From: a bacterium
GTDB lineage: Bacteria > Armatimonadota > UBA5829
NCBI GenBank assembly: GCA_021373255.1
Contig: JAJFTD010000068.1
Location: 1-50,520 of the forward strand
Direction of reading: 5' to 3'
DNA length: 50,520 nt
Position numbers and translations under genes: made by a program. The notes below the pieces were generated by a model. It did not search any database. It was not told the origin of the DNA and saw nothing but the letters and a program-made list of their open reading frames with translations. This document shows positions 7,553 to 17,086 of the stretch, one piece after another; position 1 is the stretch's first letter; the number at the start of each line of letters is the position of its first letter.

Positions 7553-9943
7553 ATGCGGGCTATCTTGTATGTGGTGATGCTGGCTTGGGGAGTTGTTGGG
7601 ATACCTTGCGCTTGGGCGCAGGATCAGCCCGCAACAGCCGTACCTGCGCCGGACAACACACCTGTGTTAGCACCCGCCCCAGTTACCGAGGGGCCAATCC
7701 CACCCGCTCCGCAGCTCACTGTGCCGGTCCCCGAACAGGCAATCCCCGGTCCTATTAAACCGTCTGAACCACCAACCGATTATACCACGCCGCCAACCGC
7801 GCCTCCAATACCCGTGCTACCTGAGAATTTCATCAATGTTTCAGGAGATTCCGTGAGGACGCAGCTCGAAGAAGGGCAAGCGGTGCTTACTGTCGCTCAG
7901 GGAAATGTCCGGGCGCATTATCGTAATATTATCATAACGGCCAACAGCGGTCAGGTTGATTATAGAACAAACATTGCCACGTTCCAGGGTAATGTCGTTT
8001 TCAGGATTGACTCTCAGGAGGTCTACGGAAACCAGATCAGCCTCAATCTTGAATCAGGTGAATGGACCAACGAAACCGCTAGTACTATGATTACGCCGGA
8101 ATATGCAAAAGGTTATCTGCGAGCACCTGTTTTTGCCAGGGCGAGGACTATCCAGGGATACAGACGCCGCTGGATTATCCTGCAGGGAGCTGAGGTCACT
8201 ACATGCAACCTGCCAGTGCCGCACTATGACCTTGTGGCGCGAACGGTGCAGATATTCCCCGGCAGCAGGATCATACTGCGCAATGTGACTTTTTATGCGC
8301 TCGGCCACAGGATATTCAGCCTGCCTCGACTAGTCTTTCCGCTGCGCCAGATTCAAAGACGCACGAACCTCATTCCTAATGTCGGTCAGACGCAAGAGGA
8401 AGGGTTCTATCTGAAGACTTCATACGCCTACCAGGCAACCCAGACTCAATCCGGGTTGTTGAACCTGGACTTGATGAGCAACAAGGGGTTCGGACAGGGT
8501 ATCCGGCAGGATTATACCTTAGGAAATGGAACAGGCGAGCTGCGGCTATACCACCTGTTCGATCAAAATATAAATGAGCAAACATTCACCGGCCACCTCA
8601 ATCATGGTCAACAGTTTGGCACGGTGAAGTTTAATCTGACTTCGGATCTCAGGTCGAATAGCTACTTATACGCTCCTCAAAGCACATCACTCACTAATCA
8701 GGCAACATTCACACGAAACAGAGGCACAGCTAACACGTCGCTGGTCCTGAGCGAAAATATGAATGATGTGTTTTTGCGAACCTCGAACATGAATGGAATC
8801 CTGCGGCACACCCAATTGTTCGGGAAAGACACTGTATGGGATACTAACTTCGACTACACATCATATAACGGTGTCACAGACACAGCACGGCTTAACTCGA
8901 AAACCAGCTTTGCCGTTAGAGAAGATAAGTTTGATTGGACTTTGTCGGCACAGCAATTGACCGATTTGAGTGATGAGGCTTTTGTGGGCGGGGGAGGGTT
9001 CGGCGGAATTAATACCCTGCCTGAAGTTGCTCTCGCGTCGGATACAACAAGATTGGGGCGTGTGCTTCCATTCGGACTACCTGCGCAATTGAAGTTCAGC
9101 GTAGGAAACTATGCCGAGCTTCCGACAAGTGATTACATCGGTAGGTCGTTCTTTGAGATTGACACACCCGTAAACCGCCGTCAGATAGGCGGCGGCTGGG
9201 CATTGTCAGGAGGCGCTGGATTCAGGCAGTATGTATATAGCGATGATACAGCCCAATACTCTGTAGATACCAGCGCACAGTTGAGAAAAGATATTGCTCC
9301 GGACTCGTCAGTCACCCTCACATATCGCTTTCAACGCCCCCAGGGGTTCACACCGTTCAGATTTGATTATGTGCCCAACTACAACATAATTAACGGTGCC
9401 CTGAACATCAAAGAGGGCCAACGGTTCAAGCTGAGCTTGTTGAGTGGCTATAATTTTCAGCAAAAACAATATCCCTGGCAGGACGCTACGCTCAGGTTTT
9501 CAGTCCAACCGACAAACAGCCTGATGTTATACACATCCACGGGATACGACTTTAACAACTCTCGCTGGCGCAACTTGATCAACCAGGTGCGTATAAGATC
9601 CAGCAAAGACTTCAAGCTGGACATAGGCACAAACTACAACACCACCCAGAGCAAACTCGCAACCGCTCGCGCACAGCTCGATACCAAGGTGGGCAGCAAA
9701 AATCGCGTGCAGGCAGTGGCTGGTTATAACGGATTTACAGGCAAGTTTGACTACCGTAGCTTTAGAATCACCCGCGACCTGCACTGTTGGGAACTGTCGG
9801 TAATATACACCAATCAGTCTGGATTCTACGAAGACCAGGGAATCAGGATCAACCTGAGAATTAAAGCGCTGCCGCTGTTCGAGGACTTCGGAGTCGGTGC
9901 ATTCGGGCAGGCGCTGGATACCAGTGTGGGCGAGGTTTATTAG
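7553..9943 (+). CDS. lptD: LptD/OstA-family LPS assembly outer-membrane protein
   Basis: 796 residues, close to the usual LptD size. Residues 1-22 are a signal peptide (...CAWAQ). A Pro-rich linker follows to ~residue 90, then an OstA/LptA-like jellyroll at ~95-180 with repeated GNV strands (AQGNVRAHY, FQGNVVFRI). The rest is a long run of alternating beta strands typical of an outer-membrane barrel (VTLTYRFQRPQ, FKLSLLSGYNF, MLYTSTGYDFNNS). ATG 7553 has GAGAGG 11 bases upstream. It should receive LPS from the Lpt bridge and place it in the outer leaflet. Its stop overlaps the stop of the convergent PEP-CTERM gene. Confidence 0.87.
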   Translation: MRAILYVVMLAWGVVGIPCAWAQDQPATAVPAPDNTPVLAPAPVTEGPIPPAPQLTVPVPEQAIPGPIKPSEPPTDYTTPPTAPPIPVLPENFINVSGDSVRTQLEEGQAVLTVAQGNVRAHYRNIIITANSGQVDYRTNIATFQGNVVFRIDSQEVYGNQISLNLESGEWTNETASTMITPEYAKGYLRAPVFARARTIQGYRRRWIILQGAEVTTCNLPVPHYDLVARTVQIFPGSRIILRNVTFYALGHRIFSLPRLVFPLRQIQRRTNLIPNVGQTQEEGFYLKTSYAYQATQTQSGLLNLDLMSNKGFGQGIRQDYTLGNGTGELRLYHLFDQNINEQTFTGHLNHGQQFGTVKFNLTSDLRSNSYLYAPQSTSLTNQATFTRNRGTANTSLVLSENMNDVFLRTSNMNGILRHTQLFGKDTVWDTNFDYTSYNGVTDTARLNSKTSFAVREDKFDWTLSAQQLTDLSDEAFVGGGGFGGINTLPEVALASDTTRLGRVLPFGLPAQLKFSVGNYAELPTSDYIGRSFFEIDTPVNRRQIGGGWALSGGAGFRQYVYSDDTAQYSVDTSAQLRKDIAPDSSVTLTYRFQRPQGFTPFRFDYVPNYNIINGALNIKEGQRFKLSLLSGYNFQQKQYPWQDATLRFSVQPTNSLMLYTSTGYDFNNSRWRNLINQVRIRSSKDFKLDIGTNYNTTQSKLATARAQLDTKVGSKNRVQAVAGYNGFTGKFDYRSFRITRDLHCWELSVIYTNQSGFYEDQGIRINLRIKALPLFEDFGVGAFGQALDTSVGEVY

Positions 9944-10566
9944 CCCACTGCTTTTCTGCGGTTGTGTTTGAACGCTACGGTGCCGGTTAGGCCAAGAATC
10001 AAGATGCCAAGGCTGCCTGGCTCGGGGACGAACCATCCATCCACTTGTACACTCAAAGGCATGCCTAAATATCTCCATGTCTGGCCATAGTCGCCGCTGC
10101 CTAAGCCTAAATATGCTGCGCCTGGTTTATATGCATAGGACACTGCACCGCTGAAGCCGTCACAGTTCGGGGTGATCACTAGAGCGTATACTTGATTTGC
10201 GCGTAATAAAATCGGTGACTCCGCCTCACCATAATAATAAGTGGTAGCTGTGCCCGTGGGTGTCAATGTCCAATGAGCAATGGCGGATGATGGGACATTA
10301 GAGAGAGTTGTGGTGAGATAGACATCAAACCCTGCACCGGGGATATAATTCATACGATATAATGCAGTGCCGAATCTGGTTCCGTAGGCATCGCTGTTCA
10401 GCATAAACCGAGCGGCCGCCCAAGTTGTCGTTGAATTATTAGTTAATATCGGACCGTTACCTGTAGGCGATCCGCCATCATAAATCAGCGCATGGCATGG
10501 TGCCGCGTTCAGTAGAAGTATAAGTAATGGTAGAAAACCAATCAAGCGGCGGGTTTTATTCGGCAT
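9940..10566 (-). CDS. PEP-CTERM secreted protein
   Basis: About 208 residues: signal peptide MPNKTRRLIGFLPLLILLLN..CHA, a beta-rich middle with Asn/Thr-rich segments, and a C-terminal sorting signal of VPEPGS, hydrophobic helix LGILILGLTGTVAF and basic end KHNRRK. Proteins of this type are processed by exosortase (EpsH); no exosortase gene is in the window. ATG 10566 has AGGAAA seven bases upstream, so the longer frame starting at 10629 is rejected. Body function is unknown. Confidence 0.85.
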   Translation of the reverse strand: MPNKTRRLIGFLPLLILLLNAAPCHALIYDGGSPTGNGPILTNNSTTTWAAARFMLNSDAYGTRFGTALYRMNYIPGAGFDVYLTTTLSNVPSSAIAHWTLTPTGTATTYYYGEAESPILLRANQVYALVITPNCDGFSGAVSYAYKPGAAYLGLGSGDYGQTWRYLGMPLSVQVDGWFVPEPGSLGILILGLTGTVAFKHNRRKAVG

Positions 10567-10622
10567 TTTGTGTTTCCTATGTAGTAGAAGTTGATTTCCA
10601 GGGACTACTATGTGCAATTTTC

Positions 10623-10652
10623 TTGCCATACTGTCCAGCTCTCTGATATAAT
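10623..10652 (+). promoter_or_regulatory. Promoter of the pspA operon
   Basis: TTGCCA (10623-10628), 18-bp spacer, TATAAT (10647-10652) preceded by TGA, i.e. an extended -10 (TGnTATAAT). It lies ~80 bases before the PspA start. Confidence 0.65.
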
Positions 10653-10734
10653 CCCCGCAAGGTTTGCAGGTAAAGCAGTTTTGATGGCGAAACAGTATTA
10701 AGTTATGGCGCGACGTTGCGCCGGGAGGATGCGT

Positions 10735-11538
10735 ATGTTCGGTAGAATGTGGCGCTACTTTAAGGCTTTATTGCTCGGGAAGTTGGATGAACTGGAGAAT
10801 CCGGAAATCCTGCTTCAGGAAGCGGCAAGGGAAATGCGGGAGAACCTGGCGGCGAACCGCCAAAGGGCCGTTACCGCAATAACCCAGAAAAACAACCTCA
10901 AAGCTATGCTCGATGAGCAGGAGAAACGTGTGGCGCAGTTGGGGGCGCAGGCTGAAGTAGCTGTGAAGAACGGCGACCGTGACCTGGCTCGCAGAGTTCT
11001 TCGCGAGAAACTGACTTTTGAAGAGACAATGGCGCAGACACGGGTAAGTTACGAACAGGCGGTCGAAGCGTCGGAGGCTATCAAGGTTGCCATCAGACGG
11101 CAGGAAGAGACCGTCCGCCAGCGCACCGCTGAGTCACTCGCAAAGCGCGCGCAGTGGAAGCAGGCCCAGATTCAAATCGAAATCGATAAGGCGCTTAATG
11201 GGCTTACTTTCGAGGACGAGTCTTCGGCTTGGGAACGCGCTGGGGAGAAGATACGCTCGGCACAGTCTGAAGCCTCGGCTCGCGCTGAGCTTGCACAGGC
11301 AAGCATTCAAGCGAAGATTGCAGGTCTGCAGGATGATGCTGTAGATGCGCAAGCAGACAAAGCCTTACAGGAGCTTGAGCAGAGAATGGCGGGAGCCGCA
11401 CCAGTGGTCGAGCCACAGCAGATGGTGCAGGCCGGGCAGAGCGACGTAGAAAGCGAACTGGCTGAACTCGAAGCCAAACTCGGGACCAGTGCTCCGTCAG
11501 AGACGCCAGCGCAAGAGGAACAGCCAAAGCAGGAATAA
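10735..11538 (+). CDS. PspA/IM30-family phage-shock protein
   Basis: 267 residues from ATG 10735, which has GGGAGG six bases upstream; an earlier ATG (10705) lacks one. The N-terminal helix MFGRMWRYFKALLLGKLDELENPEILLQEA is the PspA/Vipp1 membrane-binding signature, followed by long coiled coils to ~residue 215 and an acidic Pro/Glu tail. The family forms ESCRT-III-like scaffolds on stressed inner membrane. It is first of three genes, immediately followed (0 bases) by a membrane coiled-coil protein and a J-like protein. No PspF-type activator is present. Confidence 0.88.
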   Translation: MFGRMWRYFKALLLGKLDELENPEILLQEAAREMRENLAANRQRAVTAITQKNNLKAMLDEQEKRVAQLGAQAEVAVKNGDRDLARRVLREKLTFEETMAQTRVSYEQAVEASEAIKVAIRRQEETVRQRTAESLAKRAQWKQAQIQIEIDKALNGLTFEDESSAWERAGEKIRSAQSEASARAELAQASIQAKIAGLQDDAVDAQADKALQELEQRMAGAAPVVEPQQMVQAGQSDVESELAELEAKLGTSAPSETPAQEEQPKQE

Positions 11539-12351
11539 ATGTCTGATCCAAGATGGCGCAATTTCGGCCTTGTTCTGAAGAAAGCCCTGAGGATGCCGTT
11601 TCCGGTGATTGTCCTCATGGCTGGGGTATTGTTTACGCTTATCAGCCACAACTTTACGGGACTTGCTATTTTTGTGGTGGCTGTTGTGGTGTATGTGCTG
11701 CTAAAGCTCAGGGACGAACAGTTCATCCGCGATACGATCCATGAGGCAAGCAGCGCAAGACATGCAGACGATGTAATGACTCGCACGTTTCAGGTTGAAC
11801 AGCTCGATGAGGAAAGCCGTATACGGATGAAGGCTATTATACGGCTTCATGACGAGATTGCTCACGATGTGCAGACCTCGCAAGTCGATGCGATTGCGAC
11901 AGGGCTTGCAGGCACTATCGACCAGACACAAGAGCTTGTAGGGCGCGCGTTGGAACTCTCCCAAAGCAGGCGCGATTTGCTGCGATATCTTCGCGCGACG
12001 GATGAACAGTCCATTGAGACGCGAATTGGGGATGCTGAATCCAGACTGCAGGATGAGCCGGATGAGTCGCTTCGCGCTCAGATCCAGACTGGAATTAAGG
12101 CAAGGCAGCGAGAACTCGACGATTATCGAGCTATCGAACAGGCAGCAGGCAGGATTCTGGACCAGCTAGATGCCGTTCAATCATCATTTGCGGGGCTGCG
12201 AGCGAGGCTGGTGCGGGTTAAATCTACTGATATAGCAGACTGGGTCGCAGCCAATAACGAACTGCAAGTCCAGATCGGCAGCCTGAACATTGCTGTGGAC
12301 GCAGTGGAGCAGAGTGTAAGCGAGGTGCTTAATATTGGGCATTCGGAGTGA
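11539..12351 (+). CDS. Two-TM coiled-coil protein of the pspA operon
   Basis: 270 residues, not assigned to a named family. Residues ~16-52 hold two closely spaced membrane helices (FPVIVLMAGVLFTLISH and LAIFVVAVVVYVLLKL). The remaining ~210 residues are charged and helical with heptad character (LDEESRIRMKAIIRLHDEI, ALELSQSRRDLLRYL). Its ATG abuts the pspA stop, implying translational coupling. The shape, a membrane anchor with a cytoplasmic coiled coil beside PspA, suggests a PspA partner, but that is inference from context only. Confidence 0.7.
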   Translation: MSDPRWRNFGLVLKKALRMPFPVIVLMAGVLFTLISHNFTGLAIFVVAVVVYVLLKLRDEQFIRDTIHEASSARHADDVMTRTFQVEQLDEESRIRMKAIIRLHDEIAHDVQTSQVDAIATGLAGTIDQTQELVGRALELSQSRRDLLRYLRATDEQSIETRIGDAESRLQDEPDESLRAQIQTGIKARQRELDDYRAIEQAAGRILDQLDAVQSSFAGLRARLVRVKSTDIADWVAANNELQVQIGSLNIAVDAVEQSVSEVLNIGHSE

Positions 12352-12354
12352 GAT

Positions 12355-12780
12355 TTGAGCCTGTTTCGTCGGATATCCATGATCATCAAAGGCTGCGTGA
12401 GTTCAGCCGGTGACCGCATTGAGCGCATTGCCGCCGAGGAGGAGCTTCGGCTCGCTCAATCACAGCGTGATGCAGCCAAAGAACTGGCTAATATCGATCC
12501 TACCCCACCCCATAACACACCTGCGCCGAAACCTATGACACCCAGCAGCAAACTAACTGCGGATTACCGTTTGCTTGGAGTTAGGTCAGATGCCGATTTA
12601 TATGAAGTAGAGGCAGCGTGGCGGCGGCTTGCTCAGAGAGCGGACCCCAAGCGCTTTCCATCAGGCTCTGAAGAAGAGAAGCGGGCGGCGGAGATATTGA
12701 GCTCCGTCAACCACGCCTACGAATGTATTCGAGAAGAGCTTAACCCCACTGAGGGCAGGTTTGGACAATTAGAGCTTTGA
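12355..12780 (+). CDS. Degenerate J-domain-like protein of the pspA operon
   Basis: 141 residues starting at TTG 12355, three bases past the upstream stop. An N-terminal helical segment and Pro-rich linker (PTPPHNTPAPKP) precede a ~60-residue J-like domain: DYRLLGVRSDADLYEVEAAW, RRLAQRADPKRFP, AAEILSSVNHAYE. The HPD tripeptide needed to stimulate Hsp70 is replaced by ADP (R-A-D-P-K), so classic co-chaperone activity is unlikely. It resembles J-like domains used as protein-binding modules. Third and probably last gene of the pspA operon. Confidence 0.7.
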   Translation: MSLFRRISMIIKGCVSSAGDRIERIAAEEELRLAQSQRDAAKELANIDPTPPHNTPAPKPMTPSSKLTADYRLLGVRSDADLYEVEAAWRRLAQRADPKRFPSGSEEEKRAAEILSSVNHAYECIREELNPTEGRFGQLEL

Positions 12781-12792
12781 GGCCGTACGGCA

Positions 12793-12822
12793 CTGTAGCC
12801 CCCGGAAAACCGGGGGCTACAG
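12793..12822. terminator. Perfect 13-bp hairpin between convergent genes
   Basis: CTGTAGCCCCCGG / CCGGGGGCTACAG around an AAAA loop, between the ends of the J-like gene and a PEP-CTERM gene. Neither strand has a clear T-tract, so it may be a weak bidirectional terminator or a REP-like palindrome. Confidence 0.55.
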
Positions 12823-12850
12823 TCAGGATGACTTGGGCGAGTCAAGGGAG

Positions 12851-13441
12851 TTATACCCTAGCTTGTTTCACCCTTAAACAGCCCAGCATAAAAATTCCAA
12901 GAAAAATGTTGAGCATACATCCCGGCTCCGGCACTTGAGGCACATCGTACCACGTTTTGCCGTTGCTGCACTCATAAGCGATCCACTTCCCTTTGTGCTG
13001 TCCATCAACCGCACCTATATGCGCCAGGAAAACGGGGCTGCCACCGGTAGGCCCGCCTATATTCACCAACGGCTTATTCGGATCTACTTTGTAATGAAAC
13101 TGCAGTGTCTCTCCCGGCTCCAAAGCTGGGCCACCCACAGTGTATTTGTCGCTTTTATCAGAAACTTCGAATCTCTGCCATCCACCATCATCACGCCAAT
13201 TCCATCCGTCAGGACATGCGACCGACAGTGGCTCCGATATCTGAAACGGCTCCAAAGTCCACACAAGCAGATCATATCCAAGATCAGGATCAGGCTGATT
13301 TAAGACGGTGAAAATATATTCCCCGGCAGTGTAGGTCCAGGTGACATCCAGCATGCCATAGCTCGAGGCTGAATTCCAACTCTGTGCCTGAGCTGTGGTT
13401 ATGGACAACACGAGAATAACGGCGATCATAAATATACGCAT
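12851..13441 (-). CDS. PEP-CTERM-like secreted protein
   Basis: 196 residues from ATG 13441 (GGGAG 11 bases upstream). Signal peptide MRIFMIAVILVLSITTAQAQ, a beta-rich body with Trp/Tyr/Gly (WTYTAGEYIFTVLNQPD, ACPDGWNWRDDGG), then VPEPGCMLNIFLGIFMLGCLRVKQARV, a PEP-CTERM-type tail with PEP, hydrophobic helix and basic end. The sorting tail is slightly degenerate (Cys-containing helix). Function of the body is unknown. Confidence 0.75.
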   Translation of the reverse strand: MRIFMIAVILVLSITTAQAQSWNSASSYGMLDVTWTYTAGEYIFTVLNQPDPDLGYDLLVWTLEPFQISEPLSVACPDGWNWRDDGGWQRFEVSDKSDKYTVGGPALEPGETLQFHYKVDPNKPLVNIGGPTGGSPVFLAHIGAVDGQHKGKWIAYECSNGKTWYDVPQVPEPGCMLNIFLGIFMLGCLRVKQARV

Positions 13442-13511
13442 GTGGCATAACGCTCCCATGTGTGTGCTATGCCGTTATTCCGTGTGTGTATCGGATTGTG
13501 AGACAGAACTT

Positions 13512-14513
13512 TTATCTTACTGATTCGGCTATTTTTCGGACCTCATCGGGAAGAATATCCGCAACAACAACAACGGTCTTGCCATCCCGGCGAACTTGGC
13601 CTAGCCTCGCAATTTGTGATTCACGCATCATGCACGTGCCGCCGTCCATATTGCAGGAAATCGACTTACACTTCACCTCCGGGGTCTGGAAGACAGATAT
13701 TGTGTTGAGACCATTGGTGTAGGTCAACTGAGCCGCATGATGACCACAGGAGCACTGGTAGCGGAGCAGATAACTGCCCTCTAGTTTATAACCCTCTGGC
13801 ACATATGATGGCTTGTTCACCGATATATGCAGGGTGGACTCCAATTGATCCAGGCGCATAGGGACAGCAATAGTAACCGGAGTGGCGCCATTTGGGCAAG
13901 CAACATCGAACTTCGATGGGCTGCACCGGAAATTATAATTTATGTTGGTAACCTGCATCTCCGACAGTGGCTCGCCTTTAATGGAATAGTCTATAGACTT
14001 GAGTATAGTGTAATACTCACGGTCGATCCATATCTTTTTAGAGGGACCATTGCCGGTAAGTGGCTGCAATGATATCTGGTAGGTTGGTCGACCCGCAATG
14101 GTGCCCGTGCCCTCGATGCGGGCTGAGTAGTTATGCAGCAGTGTCTTGACTTTTTCTGCATCCGGTAGGCATACGTCAGAAGTACTGGACAGGAACTGCT
14201 TGCGGTTTGGGAGATATGTATGAGTGGTATTACCCACGGTTGTGACCCACATGCCTTTTTGCATAGGACTAAGATAATCAATCCGCTCGCTGCTGCCATC
14301 CCTTAACACGCGCGCGCGGCTCTTGACGATCTTTCCAGCGTAACGCGTGGATGTAATGATCTCTGCTTTATACGAACCGGTGTTTCGCTTCAACATGGTT
14401 TTGGAGACCAATATCGCTCCGTTATGCCACTGTTTCAACCATCCGTAGCGACAAGCGAATATGGCCAGTATGGCTATTAGAATAAGAATTGAAAAAGATA
14501 CAAATTTTCTCAA
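13512..14513 (-). CDS. RseB/MucB-like sigma-factor regulatory protein
   Basis: 333 residues: an N-terminal membrane helix (FSILILIAILAIFAC), then a LolA/RseB-like domain (~45-210: SYKAEIITSTRYAGKIVKSR, THTYLPNRKQFL, TYQISLQPLTGNGPSKKIWIDREYYTILKS). A C-terminal domain (~220-333) carries CSCGH and a second Cys pair (CKSISC). RseB-type proteins bind the anti-sigma factor in the periplasm and sense envelope damage. Its start overlaps the anti-sigma stop by four bases, giving sigma, anti-sigma and sensor in one operon. The Cys-rich C-terminal part is unlike E. coli RseB. Confidence 0.78.
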   Translation of the reverse strand: MRKFVSFSILILIAILAIFACRYGWLKQWHNGAILVSKTMLKRNTGSYKAEIITSTRYAGKIVKSRARVLRDGSSERIDYLSPMQKGMWVTTVGNTTHTYLPNRKQFLSSTSDVCLPDAEKVKTLLHNYSARIEGTGTIAGRPTYQISLQPLTGNGPSKKIWIDREYYTILKSIDYSIKGEPLSEMQVTNINYNFRCSPSKFDVACPNGATPVTIAVPMRLDQLESTLHISVNKPSYVPEGYKLEGSYLLRYQCSCGHHAAQLTYTNGLNTISVFQTPEVKCKSISCNMDGGTCMMRESQIARLGQVRRDGKTVVVVADILPDEVRKIAESVR

Positions 14514-15013
14514 TGTGTCTGCTCGTCCTCTGACTCCTGCGAGAATGTGATTAATGAGACGTACCCGGCACGATCGGCAAGGGGGCTCTGGCTCACACTG
14601 TAGGCGTGAGCTTGGATGTATCTGTTATCAGCGGTAGTCATACGAAGATCCGACCCGGGAGATTGATGCACCGGGCTGAAAAACAGACCCACCACAATAG
14701 CCAGCGCCGCGGCGCCAACTCCGGCAGCATGTATAGGAATCCGCAGCCACTGCTGTATTTTGCCAAACACAGGCACAGGCTGCTCAGGGCTTGTGATTTT
14801 GTTATAAACACCGTTCCAGAGACCCTGTGGAGGTGTGTAATCCGGCACATTAGACTCCACCAGCGCCATTACCGCGTCAAACTCATTCAGCTCACGAGCG
14901 CAGTCCGAGCACGCGGCAATATGCTCCTCAATCTCACGATTCTTTCGGGGGCTAAGTATATCACTGCGATATTCAGCCAGCAGTTGCCTGACATTCTCAC
15001 ATTTCATTAACAT
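14510..15013 (-). CDS. Membrane anti-sigma factor with zinc-finger (zf-HC2) domain
   Basis: 167 residues. The N-terminal ZAS-type zinc site is Cys5 (MKCENV) plus H-x3-C-x2-C (HIAACSDC, ~residues 31-38). A single TM helix (GVGAAALAIVVGLFF, ~residues 97-112) separates a cytoplasmic sigma-binding part from a ~50-residue periplasmic tail. It overlaps the sigma-factor stop by one base (TAATG). A second ATG two codons later is equally possible. It should hold the ECF sigma factor inactive until released. Confidence 0.88.
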   Translation of the reverse strand: MLMKCENVRQLLAEYRSDILSPRKNREIEEHIAACSDCARELNEFDAVMALVESNVPDYTPPQGLWNGVYNKITSPEQPVPVFGKIQQWLRIPIHAAGVGAAALAIVVGLFFSPVHQSPGSDLRMTTADNRYIQAHAYSVSQSPLADRAGYVSLITFSQESEDEQTH

Positions 15014-15612
15014 TATGTCTCCACCAGATGGGCTAGCTTTCGCTTCAATTCAGCGCGAGCGCGAGCCAGCCTGCTCTTGATTGTCCCCACAGGGCTGTTT
15101 AGTGTCTTGGCGATCTCATTAACCTCTGCTCCGTCTACATAGAACAGCACGACCACCTCTCGGTAGTCCAGCGAAAGCGAGGATATGGCTTTTTGCACAA
15201 TCTTGCACGTCTCTCTCTTGTCCATGGAGCGCTCTGGATTGTGTGACCAATCTTCTATCTCACGCTGGAGACAGTCGCCATCACCCGTTTCGATCAGTTT
15301 GTCCAGCGATTGCACGCTCGCCGTTCTCACACGTTTCCTGAGGGCATCCCTACACATGTTCACTGCGAGGGTCTTGAGCCAACCCACGAACGCGGCATCC
15401 GACTTCAGGCTCTTGATCGATTTATATGCCTTTACGAACACATCTTGAGTAACGTCAGCGGCTTCTGCCTCGTTGTTCAGTATCTGCAGGCAGATGTTGT
15501 ATACACGCCTTTGATGGCGAGCAAAGAGCTCTTCAAAAGCTGTGACGTCGCCCTCTCTGATACGGCGCACCAGGTCGTTATCAACATATGTCACCAAGCC
15601 TTCTTTTGCCAA
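15013..15612 (-). CDS. ECF-family RNA polymerase sigma factor
   Basis: About 199 residues with sigma region 2 (LVRRIREGDVTAFEELFARH, QDVFVKAYKSI, FVGWLKTLAVNMCRDALRKR) and region 4 (ISSLSLDYREVVVLFYVDG, EIAKTLNSPVGTIKSRLARAR). No regions 1.1 or 3. I prefer TTG 15612 because AGGAG sits five bases upstream; GTG 15627 gives five more residues. It is co-transcribed with its zinc-finger anti-sigma and an RseB-like regulator, which points to an RpoE-like envelope-stress role. Confidence 0.92.
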   Translation of the reverse strand: MAKEGLVTYVDNDLVRRIREGDVTAFEELFARHQRRVYNICLQILNNEAEAADVTQDVFVKAYKSIKSLKSDAAFVGWLKTLAVNMCRDALRKRVRTASVQSLDKLIETGDGDCLQREIEDWSHNPERSMDKRETCKIVQKAISSLSLDYREVVVLFYVDGAEVNEIAKTLNSPVGTIKSRLARARAELKRKLAHLVET

Positions 15613-15768
15613 TACCGCTCCTATCACGTATCTAAAGACGCATTGCCATGAGCACTGGTTGCGTGTATTTCAGCACCCGGCATAAGATATTTTAGCATAG
15701 TAAAGTCTATTTGCAGGGCATACATGTGTAAGTCGAGCGATATTCTTTGTTTTTTTGTTCGGATTGTA

Positions 15769-15797
15769 TTGACAGACGAATTTTCAGCACGTATTAT
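15769..15797 (+). promoter_or_regulatory. Strong sigma-70-type promoter of the metY-like locus
   Basis: Perfect TTGACA at 15769-15774, 17-bp spacer, TATTAT at 15792-15797. It would start an RNA with a ~120-base leader before the GTG at 15927. Confidence 0.75.
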
Positions 15798-15824
15798 AGA
15801 TATGTCAGAATTGAAACAGGCTAA

Positions 15825-16868
<1,044 letters not shown>

Positions 16869-16984
16869 GATTGGTCCAAGTAACAGCTAAAAACTAGTGA
16901 GAATGTCAATACAACCCAGCATCCTGAGTTCCGTAGCTCCGTAGAAGGGTGCGGTTAAGTTTCATCACATGTTTCTTCGAAGCC

Positions 16985-17012
16985 GCACGCTTCGACAGGC
17001 TCAGCATGCTCG
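16985..17012. repeat. Palindromic CTTCGACAGGCTCAGC-type repeat
   Basis: GCACGCTTCGACAGGCTCAG followed by CATGCTC lies in the gap between the metY remnant and mnmA. From memory this motif recurs between genes of many unrelated bacteria. Only one copy is in the window, so calling it a repeat rests on that recollection. The rest of the 218-base gap shows no other feature. Confidence 0.4.
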
Positions 17013-17086
17013 CGTTGTACTCATCAAGAATGAGCTGCAATTGGTTCACGAAGGTAGAATAAAACGACACGAGCAAGTATATATTT

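Noticed and set aside
13827-14299. ORFs on both strands inside the RseB-like gene
   Set aside because: Shadow frames without ribosome sites or family patterns.
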